From positions 5,893-69,892 of the forward strand of contig DUBC01000010.1 of the NCBI GenBank assembly GCA_012960505.1: a stretch of 64,000 nucleotides of DNA. Direction: 5' to 3'. The translations under genes and the position numbers were made by a program. A model generated the notes under the pieces. The model was not told the origin of the DNA and ran no database searches. It saw only the letters and a program-made list of their open reading frames with translations. This DNA comes from Verrucomicrobiales bacterium. Lineage in GTDB: Bacteria > Verrucomicrobiota > Verrucomicrobiia > Verrucomicrobiales > DEV007. Every line of letters begins with the position of its first letter. Position 1 is the stretch's first letter. Positions 28,008 through 35,966 of this stretch are shown piece by piece.

Positions 28008-28396
28008 ATGATGAGAATATATCCCACTATCGCTTTAATAGTTATTTCTCTATGCCTAACGAGTTGTCTAGATAAGAGGCCTAGATCGTTCTTTGCTGAA
28101 GATGGCATTATTGTCGGTGATGCAAAAAAAGTTGGCAAAGAAGATATATTTATTCCTATCTCTTTCAAGACGCAGATTGTGCATTCTGCCCAGATCTTTC
28201 ATGATGTGCAGTGGGCTGAGAAGAATGGTGTGATTTATATAACTGCGGTTTTTAATGAACCTCCTTTTTCAAAAAAATAAATTATTCAGGAAGCATCGTT
28301 CTCAAAAATCCAAAATTACAAACATACGATCTTAAATATAAGAATCCAAATCCTGGTGGGGGCATTCACGACATTAGTAAAATTAAGATGCCCTAA
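28008..28396 (+). pseudogene. small lipoprotein gene with an apparent one-base frameshift
   Basis: The first 90 codons encode a lipoprotein (lipobox CLTSC near residue 22), ending FNEPPFSKK at 28280. The neighbouring frame then continues without a stop for about 43 codons to 28396 (NYSGSIVLKNPK, then a KNPNPGGGIHDISKIKMP end). That is long for such A+T-rich DNA and reads as protein. The junction is a run of five T followed by seven A (28265-28277); one extra T would restore one frame. The family is unknown. Either the gene is broken or the assembly has a homopolymer error. Confidence 0.55.
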
Positions 28397-28418
28397 AACT
28401 ATTAGGATTCATTAAGAG

Positions 28419-28988
28419 ATGAAAAGATTTTTAATATTCGTATTTTTGTTTCCTGGTCTGCCTCTTTTTTGGCTTTGATATACCTTCGTAGGGCCTGGTT
28501 ACTGGGCAGAACTAAATGATATCAAATATGAGTTGGAAAGTATTCCGGGCATTGAGATAAAAGATTTAGGTTTTAATGAAGATGTAACCTTAGAGGACAT
28601 CTTGGCTGACATTTATTTAAAAGATAAAGGAAATTTAACTCTTCTAGGTCTTACTAGAGAGTCCTTTGAAGAGCCAAAAAGTTTAGGTCTAGGTGCAATC
28701 GAAGGTTTTGATATTCGCTTTACAGGTAAGCAATTTATGGAAGTGACCAATGAAGAGGGGGATCGTGAGTTCATCAAAAGCGACGTTGATGGGCACGCGA
28801 TAAATATCAGTGGCAGCGTATTCTCTGAAATGTTTCCATTCGATATAAAAAACGTACAAAATTTAGTCAAAAATTACGATGCAGTATTAGAAGTTGTTTC
28901 GAAGTGGCCCGGTTCGGAACAGAAGAAAAATTTAAAAGATGATAAAGGTAACGAATATAACTATTATACGTTAAGAATAAAAAATTAG
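28419..28988 (+). pseudogene. small exported protein gene with in-frame TGA after the signal peptide
   Basis: The reading frame begins MKRFLIFVFLFPGLPLFWL, then meets TGA at 28476, then runs in the same frame without further stops to 28988 (YTFVGPGYWAELNDIKYELE and onward, ending YTLRIKN). The break falls at the end of a hydrophobic signal or membrane segment. A nonsense substitution is the simplest reading. Selenocysteine is unlikely at this site and there is no Cys partner. A TTG inside the mature part could give a shorter product but without export signal. The family is not recognised. Confidence 0.55.
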
Positions 28989-29004
28989 TTAATCAGTTAA
29001 ATCC

Positions 29005-29520
29005 ATGAAAGTCTCTTTAGCATTTATCTTATTACTTATACTTCAAATCTCTTTTTCTCTTGTCACCGGCGAAGAGAAAGAGCCAAGAACGAGAGACGTT
29101 CAGTTTTATGGGAAGCATTACAATGTCCAAATTAAGGGGGTAAAGCCGATTGAGGCGTACTCTGATCCTGATCAATATTTCACTGCTATTGCACGACAAG
29201 TGGGAATACCACAACTTGCATTCAAGGCCGTGGAGGAAAAATTTGGATGGAAACAGTCTGAAGAATTTTACCTTAACGTCATGGTCAAAGGGTCATCGAT
29301 TGAGGATGACTGGGGAGTCATGGTCGTGAGGTTTAGCAAGAAAGTTGCTGAGCAAATTCGCAAGGATAAAGCGGCCGGAAAACCTACTTCCAAAGAAATA
29401 GCCAAAAATGCTATGGAGATGAAGTTTGTTGTAATTGATTATGACGGAAATATCTCTTTTCCTCAGGAGAAAAAGAACTCTCCAAAAGAAGAAAAACCCA
29501 ATGCTGAAGAGCCTAAGTAG
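29005..29520 (+). CDS. secreted protein of unknown function
   Basis: I do not recognise this 171-residue protein. It has a signal peptide (MKVSLAFILLLILQISFSLVTG), a compact middle (about residues 30-150) with strand-like FYLNVMVKGSSI and MKFVVIDYDG segments, and a lysine/glutamate/proline-rich tail typical of a disordered end. It follows the TGA-interrupted gene by 16 bp and precedes tRNA-Thr by 79 bp. The group of four small exported proteins is probably cotranscribed. Confidence 0.6.
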   Translation: MKVSLAFILLLILQISFSLVTGEEKEPRTRDVQFYGKHYNVQIKGVKPIEAYSDPDQYFTAIARQVGIPQLAFKAVEEKFGWKQSEEFYLNVMVKGSSIEDDWGVMVVRFSKKVAEQIRKDKAAGKPTSKEIAKNAMEMKFVVIDYDGNISFPQEKKNSPKEEKPNAEEPK

Positions 29521-29599
29521 TTTAAATTTCTTTAACGATGTTTTTCTGGTTGAAAAACTCTGAAATAATAGGAGATTCTACGCCCATCTCGATGTAGAT

Positions 29600-29675
29600 G
29601 CCGGCTTAGCTCAGTTGGTAGAGCAACTGATTTGTAATCAGTAGGTCGACGGTTCGAGTCCGTCAGCCGGCTCCA
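29600..29675 (+). tRNA. tRNA-Thr (anticodon UGU)
   Basis: A full cloverleaf can be drawn. The acceptor stem GCCGGCT pairs with AGCCGGC. The D arm carries AGCTCAGTTGGTAGAGC. The anticodon arm is ACTGA-TTTGTAA-TCAGT, with anticodon TGT at 29633-29635. The T arm is GACGG-TTCGAGT-CCGTC. The discriminator T is followed by an encoded CCA. It reads ACA and other ACN threonine codons. The A+T-poor block beginning about 250 bases downstream makes this tRNA a possible integration site. Confidence 0.97.
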
Positions 29676-29799
29676 TTGATAATCAATAGGTTATGAATAA
29701 TATGCGCTCCTAACCATATCCCTACTTGCCCATTTGTGACCAATGGGTGACTGATCTGAGTTTGAAGATTAGCGAAGAACGATAAGCGCACTGTTTCAT

Positions 29800-29964
29800 A
29801 TGAGTGAAAAAAAGGATTCAACAGATGAGAGGTTCTCTGAAATTGCAGGAGCAGTTTACACCTTCCACTCAACTGCCCCCTCATTGCTTCAATATCAATC
29901 AATGGGAAAGGCGTTGCCAAACACGCCGATTTTCCCTAGCTCCCCGCCCCTGTCCACCGGATGA
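29800..29964 (+). CDS. possible 54-residue ORF overlapping the SulP gene start
   Basis: An ATG-started frame (MSEKKDSTDERFSEIAGAV, then a Pro-rich end) terminates in TGA overlapping the first ATG of the SulP gene by four bases. The first 35 residues have native-like composition; the end lies where base composition turns G+C-rich. It may be a small coupled gene, or a chimeric remnant of a native gene cut at the junction. No Shine-Dalgarno sequence is evident. I do not recognise the family. Confidence 0.3.
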   Translation: MSEKKDSTDERFSEIAGAVYTFHSTAPSLLQYQSMGKALPNTPIFPSSPPLSTG

Positions 29965-31694
29965 GCCGTGTCATGTTCAAACTGATCTACCGAAAATACG
30001 GTCAAGGCATTCGCTGGAAGGATGATTTGCTGTCGGGTCTCACGGTCGCGCTGGCCCTCGTTCCAGAGGCGGTGGCCTTCGCGTTCGTCGCTGGGGTCGA
30101 CCCACTGGTGGGACTCTACGCCGCCTTTTTCGTTGGCCTGATCACGGCTGCCTTTGGCGGCCGCCCGGGGATGATTTCAGGGGCCACCGGGGCCATGGCG
30201 GTGGTGACGACTTCGGTCGTGGTCCTGTTCGGTTTGCAATATCTCCTCGCTGCGGTTGTGCTTGCAGGAATCTTTCAGGTGCTCGCGGGTGCCTGCAAGC
30301 TCGGACGCTTCATCCGCATTCTGCCCCATCCGGTCATGCTCGGCTTTGTGAACGGGTTGGCCATCGTCATTGGGCTCGCCCAGTTTGGCCAGTTCAAGAC
30401 CGGGGAACGAATCGTCTACGACGAGGCGCAGGGATTTGTTACCCATGGTGATTGGCAGAGCCTGGGTTCGGAAGAGTTGTTGGTCATGGGTGCCCTCATC
30501 ATCCTGACAATGCTCATCTCGCAGCTCTTGCCCAAACTCACGCGCGCTATTCCAGCCCCTCTCGTTGCGATCGTGATGGGAACCTGCCTCGTGCAGTTTA
30601 CGCCGCTGGATACCAAGACGGTGGCCGACGTTGTCGACACCCAACGCGCCCTTCAGTTGGAGAAGCAGATCAAGGCTGCCGAGTTCAAGGAGGTGGAGCC
30701 AGGATTGCTTGTGAAGGACGTCAAGTCTCGCGCGGAGGAGATCGCGGCGCGACCGCTGACGGTGGCCGAACAGGCGCGCATCGAGGCCTTGCCCACCGGC
30801 CTGAAAGCCTCCTTTCCCTCTTTCGTCATCCCCGCCATTGATTTCGGAAACTCCAAGGCGATCAGTGCGATCATCTTTTTGGCCTTCGCTCTGGCCAGCA
30901 TTGGCCTGGTCGAATCACTGATGACCCTCTCCCTGATCGACGAACTTACCGAGACCCGTGGTTCTACCACCCGCGAGTGCCTGGGCCAGGGTGCGGCCAA
31001 CATTGTCACAGGGTTTTTCGGAGGGATGGGCGGTTGTGCGATGATTGGGCAGAGCATGATCAACATCAATTCGGGGGGGCGGGGACGGCTCTCGGGAATA
31101 TCCGCGGCGGTTCTCTTGCTCGGCTTCATCATGGTTGCTCCGAATCTGATCGAGATGATTCCCATGGCCTGCCTCATTGGCGTCATGTTTATGGTGGTGA
31201 TCGCCACCTTCGAATGGTCCAGTTTCCGGCTCATCGGCAAGGTCCCCCGCGCTGACCTGTGGGTGATTTTCGCAGTCTCTGCCGTCACGGTCTTCTTCCA
31301 CAACCTCGCGCTCGCGGTCGGGATCGGAATCGTCATGTCGACGGTGAGCTACGCATGGGAACGCTCGAAAGACATCATGCTCGACCTGTTCGAAGAGAGT
31401 GACGGCGAGCGCTATTACAATCTGCGGGGGACCCTCTTCTTTGGTTCCATTCAGCAGTTCAAGGACTTGTTCAAGCCTGCCGACGATCCAGATGACGTTT
31501 ACGTCAGTTTCCATCGCTCCAAAATTTGTGATCACTCCGCCATCGAAGCGATTCACAGTGTGAGCGAGAAATATCGAGCCCTTGGCAAGCGTCTCCACCT
31601 CACCCAGATCGATCCCGCCTGCAGCAAGGTTCTCGAAAAGGCAGGCGATCTCGTCGAGCAACAGTACTACGCCAAGGTTTCCGGCGGACACTAA
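29961..31694 (+). CDS. SulP-family anion transporter with STAS domain
   Basis: Inner-membrane transporter of the SLC26/SulP family, moving sulfate, bicarbonate or another anion. The family opening DLLSGLTVALALVPEAVAFAFVAGVDPLVGLYAAF is present, then about 12 hydrophobic segments, with the GMGGCAMIGQSMININSGGRGRLSG signature near residue 360. A C-terminal STAS domain (about 480-577) reads YYNLRGTLFFGSIQQFKDLF and SKICDHSAIEAIHSV. A charged loop of about 55 residues near positions 230-285 is longer than usual. Codon use is strongly G/C-ending, unlike genes to the left. The substrate cannot be assigned. Confidence 0.93.
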   Translation: MSRVMFKLIYRKYGQGIRWKDDLLSGLTVALALVPEAVAFAFVAGVDPLVGLYAAFFVGLITAAFGGRPGMISGATGAMAVVTTSVVVLFGLQYLLAAVVLAGIFQVLAGACKLGRFIRILPHPVMLGFVNGLAIVIGLAQFGQFKTGERIVYDEAQGFVTHGDWQSLGSEELLVMGALIILTMLISQLLPKLTRAIPAPLVAIVMGTCLVQFTPLDTKTVADVVDTQRALQLEKQIKAAEFKEVEPGLLVKDVKSRAEEIAARPLTVAEQARIEALPTGLKASFPSFVIPAIDFGNSKAISAIIFLAFALASIGLVESLMTLSLIDELTETRGSTTRECLGQGAANIVTGFFGGMGGCAMIGQSMININSGGRGRLSGISAAVLLLGFIMVAPNLIEMIPMACLIGVMFMVVIATFEWSSFRLIGKVPRADLWVIFAVSAVTVFFHNLALAVGIGIVMSTVSYAWERSKDIMLDLFEESDGERYYNLRGTLFFGSIQQFKDLFKPADDPDDVYVSFHRSKICDHSAIEAIHSVSEKYRALGKRLHLTQIDPACSKVLEKAGDLVEQQYYAKVSGGH

Positions 31695-31821
31695 AGTTGC
31701 TCGTGCGCGATCGGGTTCTAACTCACTCCGGTGAGGAGAGGTGGGATTCGACTCAGTCCTACAGATCATTAAACATCATGGATGTGATCAACGGATCGAA
31801 CTGATGCCAGTCGATAAAGAA

Positions 31822-32064
31822 CTACAAAGTATTGAAACGTGTCTTTAAGGGGCTTTTTTTAGGTAAAGCGTTATAGCATTTAGTAAGTAATAGGTCTTGA
31901 GTCTTATGAGCTTTTTCCTGCCTCTTTTTTAAAGCCTTAACCCTATCGGGTTCTCTGGACGATTTCGCTTTCGACTTCCTCTCTAACCACTCCCTTAGTG
32001 CGGATTCACCAGAGATGAGAGGGTTATTTTTATTCTTTAGTTTCTTCCTTTTGAGCTTCTCCAA
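31822..32064 (-). CDS. small lysine-rich hypothetical protein
   Basis: A low-certainty frame of 80 residues starting with TTG. It is very rich in Lys and Arg, with a predicted helical stretch SALREWLERKSKAKSSREPDRVKALKKRQEKAHK. It could be a basic DNA- or RNA-associated protein or the surviving end of a longer gene. Base composition is A+T-rich, unlike the SulP gene to the left and the membrane-protein gene to the right, so it breaks the G+C-rich block. The rest of the 495 bases between those genes shows no other gene. Confidence 0.3.
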   Translation of the reverse strand: MEKLKRKKLKNKNNPLISGESALREWLERKSKAKSSREPDRVKALKKRQEKAHKTQDLLLTKCYNALPKKSPLKTRFNTL

Positions 32065-32189
32065 TGCTTTTTTTGGGTCTTTATCTCCAAGCTAAAGAGG
32101 AGTTTCTGGAGATTCGAATGTATTTTTATTCATTCGTTGTACGCCTCTCTCACGTCGCCTCGTTTCCGTATTGGCGTCTGCGTCTTGTT

Positions 32190-33488
32190 TCATGCGGATT
32201 TAATCCGGGTTTTACGACTCCTCAGAATCAGAGCCGCGCTTACCAAGATGAGCCCGGACGAACCAACACAAAGGAGGTAAGTGAAGGAGCGGAAGAAGTC
32301 TAGGCGAGTGGCCTCACCGACAACTAGATCTTTGAACAGGAGAACCGCTACCGAACCGGTGTAGCCGAGGGCGTCGGCGACATAGATAGCGAAGACCGCC
32401 GTGCCTATCACGTGGGTTTGGGCAATCATTCGATCGAATAGGATCGATCCGTAAGGTACGTAGGCGAGGTAGGAGCCGATCCCGACGAGAATCATCCAGG
32501 AGAGGCCATTAATCGCGCCGCGGTCGAGTAATAGGGTACTGATCCCTAGCGAGAGAGAGCCGGATATCATCAGAGTGAAAGCAGCGAGCAGCCCGAAAAA
32601 ATTGTCGCGGATGAGGAACAGGAGAGCGAGGGGAACAAGTACTCCGAACGCCACACAAATCTCGCTAATGGAAAAAATTCCTGGTGCCCCGCCATAGCCC
32701 AGCTCGGTGAAAATCTCGACGCCGTAGTTATCCCTGTAATCGCGGTAGGCGGTGAGGAAGATGTAGGCAAAGAAAAGCATCGACAGCGGAACTAAGAAAC
32801 GCTTGAGGAAGCTGATGCGTTGTGCTCTGTCCATGGGTTCTCGGCGGGCCCTCTCGTCCTCGTCCTCGTCGTTCGGGTCTGGAAGCTGATCGAGCAAGAG
32901 CGCTGAGATCACGAAGGGTAGGAGAAATATGAGACCGGTGGCAAACGGCATCCAGAACTCGGACACGCCGTGTTCCCCCATCAGCCATCGGCCGATGTCC
33001 TTCACGACGCCGCTGGCAAGGATAAAGGAACACGAAAGACCAGCTAGCAGCAGCTCCGAGGTGCGGCGCCCCTCTAGGTACCAGACCACTAATCCCCAGA
33101 CCATCCCCAGTGGTAGACCGTTGGCGAGGAGGGCAAAGATCTTGAGCTGCGGAGGCAACACTGCGAACAATAGCAGCGCGACCTCGGCGACAGCCACAAG
33201 GCCGATGAGCATGGAGAGTCTCCGGCCGCGTGTCATCTCCGAACAAAATTTGATGCCCAAATACTTGGACAGTGCGTATCCGATGATCTGGCTGATCACG
33301 AACGCCGTCTTCAGTTCAATCTGTGTTCCTAGCAGAGAAAGGCCCTCGAAATGGGCCGCGGAGAACGGCTTGCGGAACGCGTACATGCAGAAGTACGTGG
33401 AGAAGGACGTACCGATGGCGAAAATAACCAGGACCCACGACGGCGCGCTCGTCAGCCAGCGTGTCAATCGTCTGCGCTCCCTTACCAC
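32190..33488 (-). CDS. multi-pass membrane protein, DUF5690/MFS-like
   Basis: A 432-residue membrane protein with about 12 hydrophobic segments and a charged central loop of about 25 residues (PNDEDEDERARREPMDRAQR). The arrangement is that of a major-facilitator transporter. The N-terminal FSTYFCMYAFRKPFSAA resembles the DUF5690 family as I recall it. The GTG start overlaps the TAG of the upstream methyltransferase by one base (TAGTG), so the two are translationally coupled. Its transported substrate, if any, is unknown. Confidence 0.7.
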   Translation of the reverse strand: MVRERRRLTRWLTSAPSWVLVIFAIGTSFSTYFCMYAFRKPFSAAHFEGLSLLGTQIELKTAFVISQIIGYALSKYLGIKFCSEMTRGRRLSMLIGLVAVAEVALLLFAVLPPQLKIFALLANGLPLGMVWGLVVWYLEGRRTSELLLAGLSCSFILASGVVKDIGRWLMGEHGVSEFWMPFATGLIFLLPFVISALLLDQLPDPNDEDEDERARREPMDRAQRISFLKRFLVPLSMLFFAYIFLTAYRDYRDNYGVEIFTELGYGGAPGIFSISEICVAFGVLVPLALLFLIRDNFFGLLAAFTLMISGSLSLGISTLLLDRGAINGLSWMILVGIGSYLAYVPYGSILFDRMIAQTHVIGTAVFAIYVADALGYTGSVAVLLFKDLVVGEATRLDFFRSFTYLLCVGSSGLILVSAALILRSRKTRIKSA

Positions 33489-34318
33489 TAGGACTGAGGT
33501 TTCCGGCCGATGACGAAGGTCGCCTGCCCATGCTGGCGGCGAAGTTCTTCCCGTCCAGCGAGGAATTCGTCCATTGAGCTGTCCGCGAGCATACGTTTAA
33601 TTTCGGCCATCACGCTCGCCATTTCTCCTTCTTCTACGAGAGCCCAGCTTGAGTCACCATCACGCCAATCCTGCCGTGTCGGTCCGAGTGGATCGAGGTA
33701 GGTTTCTCCCTGCAGCACCTCGTCCAGAGATACCAAGCGGCCAGCTGGCGTCAGACCCGCTTCGCTCATACCCTGCTCCAATAGCTGTAACGGAATGAAC
33801 CGATGGATCAGCCGGTCGATCGCGGCGGGAATGAGTGCGGAATACCAATACCCTTGCCGATACTGCTCGGCGTAGCAGGTTTGAATGATTAGCGTGCCTC
33901 CTGGGGCAAGGACACGGTAGAACTCTGCAACAGCACTCCGTGTCGCAGCGAAGCCTGCGTCGGAACCATCCTCGAGGTGGTGAAGCACGTAGTTTACCAC
34001 CACTCCATCGCAAGAGCCGTCTTCAATTGGCAGTTCGAGAATTGATCCCTGTTGCAACCGCAGTTCCGAAAGGTCAGCCGTCTTCGATCGCGCTGTCTCC
34101 AGCATTCCCAAGTTGAGCTCCACCCCCTCGACCCGCGCCACCTTGCTAGCGAGGGGGGCAAGATAATTACCCGTCCCGCACCCTGCGTCGAGGACGATTT
34201 GCTCGCCGAGGGGCCGGGACCCGCAGGCTAAGGCTCCGAAGATTAACTCCAGACCGACCGGTTGGCGAGTCAGGTCATAGTTTTCGCTGGTGTTCGTGTA
34301 ATTTTCAAATTTGGACAT
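33488..34318 (-). CDS. class I SAM-dependent methyltransferase
   Basis: Rossmann-fold methyltransferase of 276 residues. Motif I is IVLDAGCGTGNYLAPLA near residue 40, followed by RVEGVELNLGMLETAR (acidic end of strand 2), CDGVVVNYVLHHLED (motif IV region) and YRVLAPGGTLIIQT (post-motif region). This pattern fits the UbiE/Methyltransf_11 group acting on small molecules. It has no signal peptide. It is coupled to the DUF5690-like membrane protein and lies in the G+C-rich block. The substrate is unknown. Confidence 0.85.
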   Translation of the reverse strand: MSKFENYTNTSENYDLTRQPVGLELIFGALACGSRPLGEQIVLDAGCGTGNYLAPLASKVARVEGVELNLGMLETARSKTADLSELRLQQGSILELPIEDGSCDGVVVNYVLHHLEDGSDAGFAATRSAVAEFYRVLAPGGTLIIQTCYAEQYRQGYWYSALIPAAIDRLIHRFIPLQLLEQGMSEAGLTPAGRLVSLDEVLQGETYLDPLGPTRQDWRDGDSSWALVEEGEMASVMAEIKRMLADSSMDEFLAGREELRRQHGQATFVIGRKPQS

Positions 34319-34616
34319 AGTGAGGTATTTTCAATCGATGACAGGTTAAATGGAGCGGAATCAACGGCGGTGCTTTCATCACCAACTCGTTTCGCAGAAT
34401 CTACAATGATTTAGCAAACCGCTCCTCATTGCAATCCCTGACTTGAGGTATTGGTTAAAACCAGCTTGTTATAAATTTCTTAAAAGAATGTGGATTACAT
34501 TTTGGACTTTTCGAGTTCTTTCAACGGCACAATGATGGAATAAATGAATAAGCTGATGAAACCCGTGCGCTTGTTTTCACCTTTATAGGTTCACCTTTCC
34601 ATTCTATCATCCTCCC

Positions 34617-35863
34617 ATGGCATTCATGAATCGGCGAAGTTTTCTCTTCTCTACAAGCATCCCTGCAACCGCTGTTTTTATGGGCGGAATCCCTCAAGGT
34701 CACAGCAAGCCCGTAGATCCGATTGGAACATTCAAACCATTCATTCAGCGCGATCGTCTTCCGAACCCGGTGATTATAGAGTCGCTTGAATTGTATGAAC
34801 GGGGTGGAGACTGGTTCATTCGTGCCCGCTCTAAAGATGGCGCTGAAGGCTGGTCCGTTGGGCATCCCAGCAAGATGGAGCTGAGCCAACACGTCTTCAC
34901 TAAGGTGATTGCTCCCTACATGCGTGGTAAAGAAAAGACGCGCGAGATCTCGATCAATTGGTTGATGGGGTTTTTCTTAGCGGCAGTAATTACAAGATGC
35001 AAGGACAACTGTTCTGGATTCAACTCGCAGCAGCCGAATTTGCGATTCTCGATCTACTAGGAAAAGTCGCCAAGTGTTCGGCGGCGGATCTATTGGGCGG
35101 ACAGCGACGCAAGCAGATCGATCTTTATATCGCCAACAACCATCGCTCTAAAGATCCCCAGGAATCCTTGCGCCGCATCCGTAAATCAGTAGATAGCATC
35201 GATGCCAAAGCATTGAAGTTCAAAATTGGAGGGCGAATGAAAGTGATTGATGAGGTTCCCGGCCGCACCGAGAAATTAATTCCCATGGTCGCTGAATCTT
35301 TGGGCGAACAATGCACTCTCTACGCTGATGCAAACAATTCCTACCTCTCAGTGAAGAAGGCCATTGAAGTCGGTAAAATACTGGAGGCAAACAAATTTGC
35401 ATTCTACGAGGAACCCGTGCCCTTCGACTATCTTGACGAAACCAAACGAGTCGCTGACGCATTGGACATCCCCATCGCATGGGGCGAACAGGAGAGTAGT
35501 CAGTGGCGCTTTAAATGGATGGTTGAAAACAGTGGCGTCCGCATCTTCCAGCCTGACATCTTTTACTACGGTGGCCTGATCCGCTCACTGCGCGTTGCTC
35601 AGATGGCAGCAGCCAAAGGCTTTGATTGTACTCCGCACATTTCCGGCGGTGGCCTTGGATTTCTTTACATGGGAATCTACGCCGCATGCTGTCCCAACCC
35701 TGGACCTCATCAGGAATATAAGGGATTGACTGACGATTTCCCCTGGGAATCAACAGGCGACAAGATCACGGTCAAAAACGGATCCATGACTGCACCTAAC
35801 GGCCACGGAATCGGTGTGGATATCGATCCCGATTATCTAGCGAAAGCTGACAGAGTTAAATAG
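34617..35863 (+). pseudogene. mandelate racemase/muconate lactonizing enzyme-family gene, frameshifted
   Basis: Enolase-superfamily enzyme with a Tat-type signal (MNRRSFLFSTSIPA), normally about 410 residues. The first frame runs to the TREIS segment near 34950, after which the sequence is out of frame. Homology-like sequence resumes in a second frame from about 34955 (QLVDGVFLSGSNYKMQG). An extra two bases in GATCTCGATC, or one missing base nearby, explains it. The catalytic lysines KFK (about 35217-35225), DAN, EEP, the second metal Glu and the His in CTPHISGGG are all intact, so the break may be recent or a sequencing error. Confidence 0.75.
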
Positions 35864-35966
35864 CCAGGGCTCTATTTACAAAGTCCGTTAGGTCACTGAC
35901 ATCGACTGCGTGGATAGGTAAGACTAACAAGTTTGAGAGAGCTATTAGTATCGACTTCTTCATTAA

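Noticed and set aside
28476-28478. Selenocysteine at the small exported protein TGA
   Set aside because: It falls in the hydrophobic leader, no redox motif surrounds it, and neighbouring genes are broken too.
30177-31769. Long antisense open frames across the SulP gene
   Set aside because: They arise from G+C-rich codon use of the SulP gene; translations have no domain pattern, while the plus strand is a clear transporter.
29600-34620. Integrative element with attachment sites at tRNA-Thr
   Set aside because: No repeat of the tRNA 3' end and no integrase seen downstream; only composition and position support acquisition.
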